64,000 nt of DNA from Effrenium voratum (GCA_963377175.1 CAUJNA010000867.1:62001-126000); one strand, 5' to 3'. Numbered from the stretch's first letter, positions 43,922 through 54,461 are shown. The notes: generated by a model from the letters alone, not told the origin. A program made the numbers and translations.

Positions 43922-44175
43922 GCCGCAGATGTGCCGGAGATACAAACCGTGCCGGAAGCTCTTTCGGATGCGGAGCAATTGTTGTTTGTCTCAGTCTCTC
44001 AGGCCATGGATCATTGGCGCCATCCTGATTGTTGCAAGGCCCCAAGAGCCGGCCTGTCGGCCTGTTTGCAAGAAATTGGCACCGCAGCGGCCGCAGCGCT
44101 CAGGTCTTCATCTTGATGCCTTTCTGGTGGATGGGAATGAGGAAGAAGTGAGCTTTCTGGACTTGACTTGGAGGA
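43922..44175 (+). CDS. possible exons of an unknown acidic protein
   Basis: AADVPEIQTVPEALSDAEQL then LFVSVSQ (43922-44002), followed by LDAFLVDGNEEEVSFLDLTW (44114-44173). Both are smooth acidic/hydrophobic blocks in GC-rich surroundings, and the first is followed by a GCC donor-like junction. No family recognised. Confidence 0.3.
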
Positions 44176-44984
44176 CTTGACGCCGACTTGGCGCTTCCAG
44201 GTACTCGATCTTCGGCTTCTTGAAGACCAGATGACGCCAGAGAAGTGAGGCAAGAGGGAGGAGTGAAGTGTCTAAGGTGTGAGGTCACAGACAGTGCCAA
44301 GACTATCCGCAGCGGTGTCACTCGTGTGCCGACATGGCCAAAGATTACCTACCATTGCAGAAAATCAAGAGTGACCTTACCTCAGTATTGGTTAGCTCAG
44401 TGTGTGTAAGCAACATGGTATGTGGATATGAGATGATATGCAATGATCTGAGATGATATGAGATGACACGAGTTGATATGAGATACTCGTATGAGTCATG
44501 AGTGATATCCGAAGGCTAGGCTCAAGAGGCGTCGAGGCGAAGGCCTGGCCAAGGCCCAATGTCGGAGCTTCAGGCCGGATCGGCCGGATCTGCGGTTCGA
44601 CGGACCGGACTGGGCCCAGGTGATTGGCAACGAGTACCCCGTGACATCTCCGACCTTTGGGCCGTGCCTGGAGCGCACTTGACTGCACTCTGCTCACACG
44701 CGTCAAGATAGAGAAACCCCCGTGAAAATGATGGGTTTCCCGTTGAACAAGAACAGGTCTGTTTTGTCCCAGAAGCCGGTGCTAGGTCGGGGGACCTCTT
44801 TGCCGTGTCATCATCTGGCGACATCTTCCGCTACAGCAGCATCGAGGGCTACGACAATGAGTGCCGAGCCGAGTAAACAAATGAAACAGAAAAGGCAACA
44901 GAATGCAACAGAGTGCAAGCGTCACATCGGAGCACATGCGGGGCACATGCGGGGCACATGCGGGGCACCTGCATGCGGGGCGTC

Positions 44985-45425
44985 GACCGATTCAGAAACT
45001 ACCTGCGATTCAGAAACTGCGACTCAGAAACTACTTAGCCCGATTCAGAAACTACTCCTTAGCCCGATTCAGAAACTACTCCTTAGCCCGATTCAGAAAC
45101 TTTTTTGCCCGATTCAGAAACTATTTCGCCCGATTCAGAAGCTATTCCGCCCATTCAGAAACTATTCTCTCCCCACAGAAACTAGTTCGCCCGATTGAGA
45201 AACTATTCCGCCCGTTCAGAAACTATTCTCTCCCCACAGAAACTATTTCGCCCGATTCAGAAACTATTCCGCCCGTTCAGAAACTATTCTCTCCCCACAG
45301 AAACTATTTCGCCCGATTCAGAAACTATTCCGCCCATTCAGAAACTATTCTCTCCCCACAGAAACTATTTCGCCCGATTCAGAAACTATTCTCACATGAC
45401 TCAGAAACTATTTGCGCCCAATTCA
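44985..45425. repeat. tandem repeat array (GATTCAGAAACTATT)
   Basis: About 20 copies of a core TTCAGAAACTA(T/C)T, spaced 20-24 bp at first and then in a 63-bp higher-order unit that includes TCTCCCCACAGAAACTA. Preceded by four GGGGCACATGC units (44936-44980). Confidence 0.85.
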
Positions 45426-45429
45426 GAAG

Positions 45430-45790
45430 CTGGTGTGTCGCTCAGGTAAGCACGCTCGCCCAAGCGCACCCGCTCAGCACCGCACGCATGCCTGGCACAC
45501 ATGCTTGGCATATATGCCTGGCACATGGCAAGCGCCCCAGCTCAAGCGCGCTCGCTCAACACTGCGCACATGCCTCACACATGGTCAGCATTCCCGCTCA
45601 AGGGCACCCGCTCAGCCCTGCGCAGCACTGAGCACATGGTAGGCGCATGGTAAAGACCTGCTCAAGTGCGCCAGCGCAGCAGTGCACACATGCCTGGCAT
45701 ATGGTAAGCGTCCCCGCTCAAGCACACACGCTCAGCAATCCACACACATGCCTGGCAAATGGTAAACGCACTCGCTCAAGTTTGGAATTG
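45430..45790. repeat. degenerate ~75-80-bp repeat
   Basis: Five diverged copies containing ACATGCCTGGCA(CA/TA)TGG and GCTCAAGCGC(A/G)C, each with CGCTCAGC or CGCTCAAC. Confidence 0.6.
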
Positions 45791-45984
45791 AGTTGGTGCC
45801 TTATCATGCACGGGACCTGCGTTGCATGCTGAAAGGTTTTTGGAGCCGACTTGGGGGCCCCATTGATGGGGAGAGATTTTGGCCTTTGTGGAAGTTGCCT
45901 GCGAGAGTTCCCATTTCCAAGTTGTGTCCCAGTCCGCCACTCCAGTTTCCCGTTCCTATTTTTGGAATCCGAAGCTTTCCGGTT

Positions 45985-47180
45985 TCCTAGTTTCCGAGGT
46001 CGACGCCCTAGTTTCCGAATATGACGCTGCAGTTTCCGACTCCGGCGTTTACGGCTGAGGCTTGCAGCTGTCAGTCTGGAAAGGTCACACTGGCAACTCC
46101 AGACTGCCAGTTGCCAGGTCCAGTCTGGCAGCTGCCAGCTCCAGACTGGAAAGTCGGGACTGGCTGCTCCAGCCTGGCAGCTGCCAGCTCCAGCTCGGAC
46201 TGGCCAGCTCAGAGTCAGAGCTGGCAGCTCCAGACTCAGATCCACGTGCCACTGCCAGTATCCACGTGCCACTCAGCGAAGTCTCGACTGGAAAGTCGGG
46301 ACTGGCAGATCCAGACCCGGATGTTAGCTTCCGAATCCCAGTTTCCGAATCCGGCGCTTTAGTTTCCGAATCCGTCTTTTAGTTTCCGAATGTTAGTTTC
46401 CGAATCCGACTTTTAAGTAGTTTTTCCGAATCCGTCGTTCTAGTTTCCGACTCCGGCGTTTACGGCTGAGGCTTGCAGCTGTCAGTCTGGAAAGGTCACA
46501 CTGGCAACTCCAGACTGCCAGTTGCCAGGTCCAGTCTGGCAGCTGCCAGCTCCAGACTGGAAAGTCGGGACTGGCTGCTCCAGCCTGGCAGCTGCCAGCT
46601 CCAGCTCGGACTGGCCAGCTCAAAGTCAGAGCTGGCAGCTCCAGACTCAGCGAAGTCTCGACTGGAAAGTCGGGACTGGCAGATCCAGACTGCCATCTGT
46701 TTCCGGATATTAGCTTCCGAATCCCAGTTTCCGAATCCGGCGCTTTAGTTTCCGAATCCGTCTTTTTAGTTTCCGAATGTTAGTTTCCGAATCCGACTTT
46801 TAAGTAGTTTCCGAATCCGCCGTTCTAGTTTCCGACTCCGCTGTCAGTCTGGAAAGGTCACACTGGCTGCCAGGTCCAGTTTGGCAGCTGCCAGCTCCAG
46901 ACTGGAAAGTCGGGACTGGCTGCTCCAGCCTGGCAGCTGCCAGCTCCAGCTCGGACTGGCCAGCCCAGAGTCAGAGCTGGCAGCTCCAGACTCAGACGTG
47001 CCACTATCCACGTGCCACTCAGCGAAGTCTCGACTGGAAAGTCGGGACTGGCAGATCCAGACTGCCATCTGTTTCCGGATATGAGCTTCCGAATCCCAGT
47101 TTCCGAATCCGGCGCTTTAGTTTCCGAATCCGTCTTTTTAGTTTCCGAATGTTAGTTTCCGAATCCGACTTTTAAGTAGT
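45985..47180. repeat. ~410-bp satellite, left array (about 3 monomers)
   Basis: Monomers at about 45985-46420, 46421-46807 and 46808-47180. Each has TTTCCGACTCCGGCGTTTAC, an internally repetitive GCAGCTGCCAGCTCCAG-rich middle, CCACGTGCCACT, and several TAGTTTCCGAATCCG units, ending AAGTAG. The last monomer is cut at TTTAAGTAGT, where the DIRS element begins. Apparent open frames on both strands are repeat artefacts. Confidence 0.9.
47171..47180. repeat. target-site duplication, left copy
   Basis: TTTAAGTAGT at 47171-47180 recurs exactly at 54703-54712, where the interrupted satellite monomer resumes with TTTCCGAATCCG. This brackets the element at 47181-54702. Confidence 0.75.
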
Positions 47181-47201
47181 CCGTAGCCATTTTGGCTCAA
47201 G
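47181..47201 (+). other. relict dinoflagellate spliced leader (DinoSL)
   Basis: The sequence starts CCGTAGCCATTT and ends TTGGCTCAAG, all 21 positions identical to the conserved DinoSL core that is trans-spliced to dinoflagellate nuclear mRNAs. The base before it (T, 47180) also fits the variable first base. The AG at its end is followed directly by repeat A1. It sits at the exact 5' border of the retroelement. Confidence 0.93.
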
Positions 47202-47237
47202 CCACATTGCTCGAGCTGCCCACATTCTCTCTTTGAA
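47202..47237. repeat. split direct repeat A1
   Basis: 36 bp starting CCACATTGCTCGAG and ending TCTCTCTTTGAA, directly after the spliced leader. Identical to 54426-54461 (A2). Both copies are preceded by AG. Confidence 0.9.
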
Positions 47238-47262
47238 GCCCGTCCCATGTGCTTGCCCAGCT

Positions 47263-49323
47263 ATGGTTCATGGATCTTGCTGTTTTAGCTGCACTGGGAT
47301 TGAGACCACTTCGGATTTTGCAAATTATTTTCGTTCTGCAGAAGAAGTGCTTGAATTGTCGTCGGATGATAACATCATAACAAAGCTGACTTCAGCGTGG
47401 AAGGTGGCAGTTGCAAGGGAGAACTGCAGGCTTCAAAATGTCTGGGCCAACCCAAGAAAATCACAGCCTGAGAAGCGGCTCTTACCGCCAGCAATTCTTG
47501 TGCCAAGACAACATCGGACGCAGTATGTGCAGAGTGGCCTGAGACAGTTGTGCTTGGATGCCATGTTTCAAATTGCCGTGGCAACAGGTTCCCAGAATCT
47601 TGCTTTTGGGCAAGACTTGGTAATGGCGCCGGATCAGTGCCGACCGCTTTTTGATAGAAGCTTTCAAGCAGTGACTGAAGATCGCTTGCAGGCTCATAGG
47701 CGGGTGTTCAAGCGCGGGTGCAGTGGCGCCACACACACGTGCCGCGGGATGTCCACAGCCCTTCACCTGTCTTCATTCTTGCAGGAGGCAAGCGCAGGAG
47801 GCCCCACTGCTGCAGTTGCCCTCTTCGTGTCCTTGAAGTGGTGGAGAGAGAAAGTTGGCTTGCCGTTGCCAACTAATGATGCTTTGGTGGCCCATTGGGC
47901 TGCGCCCACTCAAGGCCATGTTGTCCAGCCTAGGGAGCCTATGCCGATCAAGCTCTTCTTCGCGCTGTGCAACAGCTTCACATCAGCTCAGGGCAGTGTC
48001 AAAGCTTTCATCGTGTGGATGTTGATGGTTGCCGTCGCGTGCCTCAGGTTCTCGCATGTGCAAAGATCCAGAAATCTGTGCATCAAAGACCAGTATATTC
48101 AAGGCACTTGCACCATGGGTAAACGTCGAGCGCAGGCGACGCGCCCGCCCTTTGACTGGGCATTCCCGAGAATTGTGGCGCCAGGCATTGATGTTTCATC
48201 CTTGATGTTTGTTGATCATGAAGAGCTCTCTCAGCAACTTGGAAGGGAGCCAGGTTTGCTTATCCCAGCGTTGCATTTAAGGAAAGGGGAGCCTCTCCAG
48301 CCAAGCGCCAAGCGTCGGCTCGTCCCAATGCCATTGTCGCAGTTCATTGATGTTGGCAGGTCGGTGCTGGCTGCTCTGGGGGCAGATCATGATTCCGCAG
48401 TGAAATTCACTTCCTACAGTTGCCGCAGGTTCCTTCCTACACTGGCCGACGCCATGGCGTTGCCCGAGGGTGACCGCGATGCTGTGGGGGACTGGGTTGA
48501 ACGCCCTGCTTCCTTGAACGCTGGCGGGCAGGCCCAGCACAAGATGGCTCTCCGATACGCGCGCGATAAATCCTTGTCGGCTGGCGCTGTAAAGCAAAGA
48601 ATCTTAGTTGTGCTTGCAGACGTTGCAAAGAGTTGCAAAACAGAGGACCTGTCATGGAATGATGTGCGTGACAACCCAGTGTCAATGGACCGGGTTTACC
48701 ACTTGCGTCGCACGCTGGCCTGGAGTGCTTTGCCGGCAGACGGCGCTGCTTCTGCGCCTGCGCGCTCCACAGAAAGCTCGGAAGAAAGTAGTCGTTCCTC
48801 ATCCTCTAGCCAGTCCTGTGAGCCGGTGTCAATCCTGTGGTTCACACAGGGCCCCAAGTCCGCCAAGCACATTTGCCAGAGGACATCTGCAAGTCACCTA
48901 GCGCCTTACTGTCGGCACTTCTCCTTTGACTCTCGTCATTACGAACGGGGGTTAGGTGGTTCTGCAGGGGACGTGTGTTGGCGAGAGCGCCGGCGACTGT
49001 GCAAGAGGCTTTGCAGGAGTTATGAAGTGCTTTTTTTGGTAATTCCTGACAGCAAGTTACAGCAGGACTCCCGCGTGAAAGAAAGGGAAAAGTTCTGGCA
49101 CGCTGTGCAAGGGCTTTCTGCTCACGCATTGTGCGGTGCTGGGCCTGCTTGCCGTTGCCATCCTTTCTTCCTATTGCTTCAAACAGTTGTCAAGTCCTGG
49201 GTCGATGTTGTCCCCCTACTTTCTTGCGCCTACTCTTGCCCTCCTCGGTTGTGTGAAGCAAGGTGCCCAAACTTCGGATTGCGCAGCCTTCATTTCGCAG
49301 CCTGTAGTTCGATGTCAAGGTAG
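47263..49323 (+). CDS. tyrosine recombinase of DIRS-type element
   Basis: An intact frame; the first in-frame ATG is at 47263. Tyrosine-recombinase signatures lie in the centre: an R-box at ACLRFSHVQRS (Arg near 48044), a second box YSCRRFLPTLADAM (about 48415-48456) where Arg is kept but the usual His is Cys, GDWVE (about 48490), and the tyrosine in ALRYARDK (Tyr 48556-48558). The enzyme would integrate the circular cDNA by site-specific recombination via a 3'-phosphotyrosine. The N-terminal region (codons 1-150) and C-terminal 200 codons are poorly recognisable and may be element-specific. It lies before gag and RT, unlike the usual DIRS order. Confidence 0.75.
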   Translation: MVHGSCCFSCTGIETTSDFANYFRSAEEVLELSSDDNIITKLTSAWKVAVARENCRLQNVWANPRKSQPEKRLLPPAILVPRQHRTQYVQSGLRQLCLDAMFQIAVATGSQNLAFGQDLVMAPDQCRPLFDRSFQAVTEDRLQAHRRVFKRGCSGATHTCRGMSTALHLSSFLQEASAGGPTAAVALFVSLKWWREKVGLPLPTNDALVAHWAAPTQGHVVQPREPMPIKLFFALCNSFTSAQGSVKAFIVWMLMVAVACLRFSHVQRSRNLCIKDQYIQGTCTMGKRRAQATRPPFDWAFPRIVAPGIDVSSLMFVDHEELSQQLGREPGLLIPALHLRKGEPLQPSAKRRLVPMPLSQFIDVGRSVLAALGADHDSAVKFTSYSCRRFLPTLADAMALPEGDRDAVGDWVERPASLNAGGQAQHKMALRYARDKSLSAGAVKQRILVVLADVAKSCKTEDLSWNDVRDNPVSMDRVYHLRRTLAWSALPADGAASAPARSTESSEESSRSSSSSQSCEPVSILWFTQGPKSAKHICQRTSASHLAPYCRHFSFDSRHYERGLGGSAGDVCWRERRRLCKRLCRSYEVLFLVIPDSKLQQDSRVKEREKFWHAVQGLSAHALCGAGPACRCHPFFLLLQTVVKSWVDVVPLLSCAYSCPPRLCEARCPNFGLRSLHFAACSSMSR

Positions 49324-49348
49324 GGAGGCTTAGGGTTCCTGAGCAACC

Positions 49349-49789
49349 ATGGCAGCGGCCCGAGAGGCACTTCGGCGATGCCTGCTTGATGCACGACTCC
49401 CAGACAAGTTTGTCGAGTACTGCACAGACACGGTGAAGCTGGAGAGTATGGAAGACTTTGTCAACCTTGTGACCATAGCCAATTATGAGACTGAGCTGAA
49501 AGATGTGTTATGTGAACAATGTGCCGAGACCAGGGGAAATCCGCTGATGCTCTCTCGCGCTCGAGCAGCTTGGCGTTCTGCTCGAACACAGATCCTGCGC
49601 CAAGAGCACAGGCGATCTCAGGGAGAGCCGGCAGAAGATCTTGACAGTCCGTTGGACCCAAGCACTCAGGAGCCCTTGCAGCTGGCCCTGCACTTGGCGG
49701 AGGCACGTGTCAACCCAGTAAACTTGCAATTTTGCGATTGCCGACTCAAGCTCAGGGCTCGCAATCAAAGGGGGAAGCTGCACATCTAA
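49349..49789 (+). pseudogene. DIRS-type Gag, N-terminal part
   Basis: ATG 49349, 25 bp after the recombinase stop. MAAAREALRRCLLDARLPDK then SMEDFVNLVTIANYETEL and MLSRARAAWRSARTQILRQE, ending near AEDLDSPLDPSTQEPL (about 49676). This is the N-terminal portion of a Gag type that I associate with dinoflagellate DIRS elements. The remaining 35-40 codons to the stop (49787-49789) have different composition. The expected continuation is found on the opposite strand at about 52175-51372. Confidence 0.6.
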
Positions 49790-49817
49790 CTGCGCAAAGC
49801 ACTCTCTGGCCAAGCCA

Positions 49818-51371
49818 TCAACTGCCAAGCAAACCTGGCCAGCTTTCCACTAAGCCGGGCTGCCACACTGTGTCCTGCGCCATTGCACGCACATGCTTTT
49901 CGAACCCAACATAAGCACCTGGCGGGAGTGCCTTTGTAGTTGGGCAGCATTGAAATACGAGGGTCAAGGCTAACATGCATGATGGCACGTGGCTGGCACT
50001 GCCCAGCAGGGAGCATTTGGAAGCCTCCGCCTCCGGCGAAGCATCCCCTGGGCGGACCCACGCTAACATTGACGTCGGCACGCCCACGATTTGCGCTCGT
50101 TCAGAAGACGTGGGTGGTCTCCAGGCTTGGCTTTTCCACAACAGAGCATGCTTTTCGTAACACGACACAGGGAACCGTTGGCCGTCCGGCTCAGAAACAT
50201 CCGCGCTGGGCGAACGCCGAAAGCAGCGTGTGAATGTTGGGAACACATCCAGCACACCTGGGTTTTCTTGCACTCTTGGGCTAAAAGCAGGCCTGATCCC
50301 GTCTGCAAAATTCACTTGCTGGGGCCAAGGTTTCTTGCCTCTCCACTCAACTTGCCACCCACCTTTCTGGTCCTTCACGGCCCCGCAAGAGCAGGGCACG
50401 GTGACCTGCAAAAGCTCTGCCACCGACCTGTCATTGCCCACGCACCAAAATTGCTTGGCTTGGACCCATCCGAACGAAGCAACATCAATGACAGTCGGCG
50501 GACCGTGCATGGCAGCTGTCATGGTCTCTGCAAGCTCAGCTTCGGCATCTTGGTGCTCCACCATGCCAAACACAGGCACACACGTGCCCCAGTCTTGCAA
50601 ACTTTGCCTGCGCGCTGCCACCGCGTCTGGGATGGCTTGCAACGACCCAGCAAGAGAGAAACCTTGACTGGGAAGGCTACCTGCAACTAACACGGCCGAA
50701 TACCAGCGCGAGTCAAGAAAAGGGCGCAAGATTGCAGGAGAAAAGCTTCGCGCGCTTCCCATTAACTGGACATCACGGAAGGATCGCTTGACTACCTCAA
50801 CGGCACCTGGGTCAACTCCGAAAGCCAATGCTGAAAAGGTCACCCCCAGTGCAAGCTGTGCGACAAAAAGCTCCCCCATGTTGCTGGTCATGCTGACAGC
50901 TAAGATGGGACAAGCCCATGGCAACTGTGGCAGTGGGGACACACCTGTGTACACAACGAAAGGAAGAGCAGCAGATGTAGTTTGCGTGTGGAGCAGCTGT
51001 TGCTCTTGGCTTGCGTCTGGGCGCGCGCACTCCACACCCCCTCTTGCACAAGGCAGCGCTGCGAAGCTGTTTGGGCACAAGGAAGGGTTTGGGGACGGAA
51101 CTGCGGCCCACCCACTCGTTCCCCAGCCAGAAAATGCCCCGGACTGCTCTTGCTGTTGCTCTTCCAAGTCCAGCTGTTGCAACTCAACGGCCCCTGAAAC
51201 AACATCAGCATGAGGAGCGCATGCGTGTGGCAGAACTGCAATGTTTTCAGCAGGCTTGGCCTTTCTAGACATCATGACACGCCGGGCAGAAGCCTGGTTT
51301 TGCTTCTGGCTTCTGTCGGACTGCTCTGGGCCTGAGTGAGACGCTTGTAATTCGGCCTTCCCCTGACTCAC
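49818..51371 (-). CDS. C5-methyltransferase-like ORF (minus strand, in inverted segment)
   Basis: A 517-codon open frame following the gag part on the same strand. Its C-terminal half has RRSPSADVSEPDGQRFPVSC, WRPPTSSERAQIVGVPTSML and CSLLGSASHVPSCMLAL, which resemble the C-terminal motifs IX-X of C5-cytosine methyltransferases ('R-x-x-x-x-x-E-x-x-x-x-G-x-P' and 'G-N-S-x-H-V-P'). The catalytic Pro-Cys motif and the SAM-binding motif I are not recognisable, so catalytic competence is doubtful. Methyltransferase domains are known companions of DIRS-type elements. Confidence 0.5.
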   Translation of the reverse strand: MSQGKAELQASHSGPEQSDRSQKQNQASARRVMMSRKAKPAENIAVLPHACAPHADVVSGAVELQQLDLEEQQQEQSGAFSGWGTSGWAAVPSPNPSLCPNSFAALPCARGGVECARPDASQEQQLLHTQTTSAALPFVVYTGVSPLPQLPWACPILAVSMTSNMGELFVAQLALGVTFSALAFGVDPGAVEVVKRSFRDVQLMGSARSFSPAILRPFLDSRWYSAVLVAGSLPSQGFSLAGSLQAIPDAVAARRQSLQDWGTCVPVFGMVEHQDAEAELAETMTAAMHGPPTVIDVASFGWVQAKQFWCVGNDRSVAELLQVTVPCSCGAVKDQKGGWQVEWRGKKPWPQQVNFADGIRPAFSPRVQENPGVLDVFPTFTRCFRRSPSADVSEPDGQRFPVSCYEKHALLWKSQAWRPPTSSERAQIVGVPTSMLAWVRPGDASPEAEASKCSLLGSASHVPSCMLALTLVFQCCPTTKALPPGAYVGFEKHVRAMAQDTVWQPGLVESWPGLLGS

Positions 51372-52285
51372 TCACAAAGTGAGAGGGGCCTGCGCCCTAT
51401 TTGGCCCGCAAATGTAGGAAAGTCTGTTGTGCGACTTGCTGCCGCACACATTACCATCAGGCCGCAGAGCGTCGCAGCGGTGAGACTTATCGTGCTCATT
51501 CTGGCAGCCACGGTTATCATTAAACCGCTTGCGCAAAAGTTTGCCTTCATAGCTGCTACCAGTCTTGAGCTTTTTGTCTGGCCAAGAGCCTTGAACCTCT
51601 CCTTCATGGACGCGTTTGGCCGTCGAAGGCGCCAGCCATGTCATCTCGTGCTCAGCCAACGCCTTTGTGAGCGCTTCGCCAAGGGGCCAGCTTTGGCGAC
51701 AAAGCTCGACCATGCACGCCCGTGTGCTGCATCCCTAGCTCTCACAAAGTCCAAAAGGGCACCAGAACCCAACTCCAAGTTGCTGGCAATGCGGAGCACG
51801 GTGTCGGCATAGCCTTGCACTACTCCAAGGGGTGCAAAGCCTGGGGCCGTCATGGACTTGACCTTGTGAGAGCCCACTATTGCGTATCCATAGGCAAGGA
51901 TTCGCAGGCCTTTGTAGTAATCCACCAAGGACTTCACAGGCACAGGCTCGTCCTTGTCAAGTTGGAGCTTCACTTGACCTGCAAGGGTGATTGTGCGATC
52001 CTGCGAAGGCCCAGACGCCCAGTGCAAGGACTTGACCTTGCTCACGCTGATCACCGTGGGCGAGCCTCGTTGAACCTCTCTGTAAAGCTTCCCCAGCAGA
52101 GCATCCGACGGCACCCAATGCACATCTGGAGCAACGCTGTACCGGGCACTGAACTGACCCATGAGAGCCCCCAGTGGTTGCAGCAGAAGCAGCAAGCGCA
52201 GTCGGCCCAGGCGCTTGGAGCGCAGAGAGGCGGCCCCACTTCTAAATTTGCGTTGCCTGCTTTGGTCCCCGGCAGGCGTAGGCAA
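51372..52285 (-). pseudogene. DIRS-type Gag, C-terminal part (minus strand)
   Basis: On the minus strand, 52285-51641 contains FSARYSVAPDVHWVPSDALL, KLYREVQRGSPTVISVSKVK and VKSLVDYYKGLRILAYGYAI. After a frameshift near 51690 it continues with LGEALTKALAEHEMTWLAP and the Cys/His block KRFNDNRGCQNEHDKSHRCD followed by a C-x-S-K-S-H end (zinc-binding C-terminus of this Gag type). It ends one base before the methyltransferase-like frame. Together with 49349-49676 (+) it would make one Gag, so the segment between appears inverted. Confidence 0.6.
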
Positions 52286-52639
52286 AGACCTGCATCACTG
52301 TTTTAGCACATCTCTCCCAAGCCCTTTTGATGCATCTGCAGTTCTAGATGATGGTGCTGATTTTGCCGTGAGAGGAATGGCGGCGCTTGGGCCATGTCTG
52401 CGTGTGTGGCGTCGCTTGCAGCTGCGAGCTTACAGTGTGCAAGGCTCTGCAGCCTTGGGAAGACGTGCTGAGAGGTGCTATGCGTCCTAACGCGGAAGCT
52501 GTGGCTGGCGCCCGCTGTCCAGCTGCCATGTGTGTGTCAGGGGTCCTGCTCAGATGGCCAGACCTATCCTTAGGGCTTCGGTTTGTGGTAGGTTTTCGGC
52601 TGTTAGGTTACGTGGAAAATCCGGGCCTCTTCCGTCTGC

Positions 52640-54274
52640 TTGGAGCCGCCGACCCAGCCTGTTGGCCTTGAGTCCTTGCTTGGATCCCACGCCCTGCGAG
52701 TGGTCTCCAAGCTTGAGTCTTCTTTGCCAGGTTCCAAGTTTGCAGCTGAGCTTAAGAAACTCACGCTTGACGAAGTGACCCAAGGTATAGCTGAGGGCCC
52801 CTTCACAAAACTTGACCTTGACCGCAAATTTGGGCGCGGACAGTGGGCGCGATGCGAAGATTTATGCATCAGCAGAACTGCGGCAAGTTGAGGCCGATCG
52901 ATGACGGACGGTCAAGTGGACACAACGCTGCTTGCTGGTCTGAGGAGAACTTGTACGCGCAATGCGCACCGACGATGCTTTCCTGCCACCCTGGGCCCAG
53001 CTTGCAGCGGGCACTGAGGACATGCAATCAGCATATCGTCAAATCCCTAACCTGCCTGCAGAGGGGGCAGGACTTGTGGTTGCGTACTTTGACCCAGACT
53101 TGGGCCAGACCAGGTATGTGATTTTGAGAGCGCATCCTTATGGGCTTGCTGCAGCTGCCTTAAATTTCAACAGAGTGCCAGCTCTGGCCACGGCCTTGTG
53201 CCGGCGCGTGGTTGGCGTGTGCTGCACGCACTATTTCGACGACACTGGGTTGTTGGACTTTCAGTGCAGCAGGGGCTCAGGTCAAGCCGCTGTCAACGAA
53301 ATGTATTCCGGGCTTGGTTTTATTTTGGACCCAAAAAAGCAACAGCCCATGGCTTCGCAGCGACACTTCTTGGGCGTTCTCTTGAAAATGGATGCAGTGC
53401 AGCACGAGGGCGTGTTGCGAGTTGATCTGAAAATTGGTGCCCGGGAAAACCTTGCAGAAGACATAAGCCTGATTTTGCAGCAAGGTCGTTGCTCTTCTGC
53501 TGAAGCTGCGAAACTCAGGGGCAAGTTCACGTGGGCAGCTACGGCCATGTTTGGCAAGTGTGGCAGGGGCAGCCAGTCGCCTTTGCTCCAGAGACAATAT
53601 AAGGATAACTTCAGTGAAATTTCTCCGGATCTTGAATTGTCCTTGCGCTTTTTACAGCGCCTTGTCCAAGTCGTGGAGCCGCGTGCAGTAGACTTGAGGC
53701 CTGCTGTTGCAAAGCCTGTTGTGCTTTACACTGACGCTAGCTGGGAGCCTGCGGACATGCCAGCGCCAGGCCTGGGATTTGTCTGCTTAACTGATCAGTT
53801 GCCACAGCCGCACGGGGGAGCTGCGTCTGTCCAGCCTGAAGTGCTCCAGTGTTGGAAACCCCGGAGACAGAGATCGCCCCGCTAGAGGCCCTAGCCGTTT
53901 TGCAAGCCTTAGTTGTCCTGGCGCCCAGCCTTGCAGGAAGAGACTTGATTCTATTCGTGGACAATCAGTCAGTCTGTTCAGCGCTGGCCAAGGGAGCCAG
54001 CTCGTGTGCTGACATTGCCGTTTTGACTGCGGCTATCCATCTGTTTCTGGCCAAGTTTGCTGTGCGCATGTGGATAGAGTGGGTCCCATCGGACGACAAC
54101 CCAAGTGACGGGCTGAGTAGAGGTGGCTTGATTGACGACTGGACATGCCAGCAATGTTGGCACACCCGTGCTTACCCCTGCCTGCCTTGGCATCACTTTT
54201 CCTCTTCTCTTTTGGAGTGTCCTGAAAACTTGGTGCATTGGGGATCTCAGCATTGGGGCATTGGAATGCATTGA
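52640..54274 (+). pseudogene. DIRS-type reverse transcriptase and RNase H, frameshifted
   Basis: N-terminal: LTLDEVTQGIAEGPFTKLDL (52760-52820), then after a frameshift RRFMHQQNCGKLRPIDDGRS (52857-52915), then in a third frame EDMQSAYRQIPN (53017-53053; first catalytic Asp), HPYGLAAAALNFNR, HYFDD (53229-53243; catalytic Asp pair) and GFILDPKKQQPM. RNase H: VLYTDASWEP (53729-53758), then after a frameshift near 53850 ETEIAPLEALAVLQAL, DLILFVDNQSVCSAL and WIEWVPSDDNPSDGLSRGGL (54070-54129). These are the RT/RNase H blocks of DIRS elements. Three frameshifts show that the copy is dead. Confidence 0.85.
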
Positions 54275-54384
54275 GCATTCTGCTGTCTGGAATGCATTGA
54301 GCATTCTGCTGTGTACTTGATAGCATGCAGCATTCTGCTGTGTACCTGAAGGGTCCGAAACTCCAAAGGCGCCAAGGACCCACG
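54255..54384. repeat. split direct repeat B1
   Basis: About 130 bp from GGGGCATTGGAATGCATTGA to CCAAGGACCCACG. Matches 54505-54644 with scattered differences and small length changes. Contains internal GCATTGAGCATTCTGCTGT units. Confidence 0.85.
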
Positions 54385-54425
54385 GGTCTGCTTGAGTTGG
54401 AATCATGAAGACATGGCAGCATCAG

Positions 54426-54461
54426 CCACATTGCTCGAGCTGCCCACATTCTCTCTTTGAA
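54426..54461. repeat. split direct repeat A2
   Basis: 36-bp exact copy of A1, preceded by GGCAGCATCAG. The AG immediately before it coincides with where the spliced leader is joined in the left copy, as expected of a trans-splice acceptor. Confidence 0.9.

Noticed and set aside
46021..47084. Overlapping ORFs on both strands of the satellite
   Set aside because: They repeat with the monomer and shift with its indels, so they are not coding.
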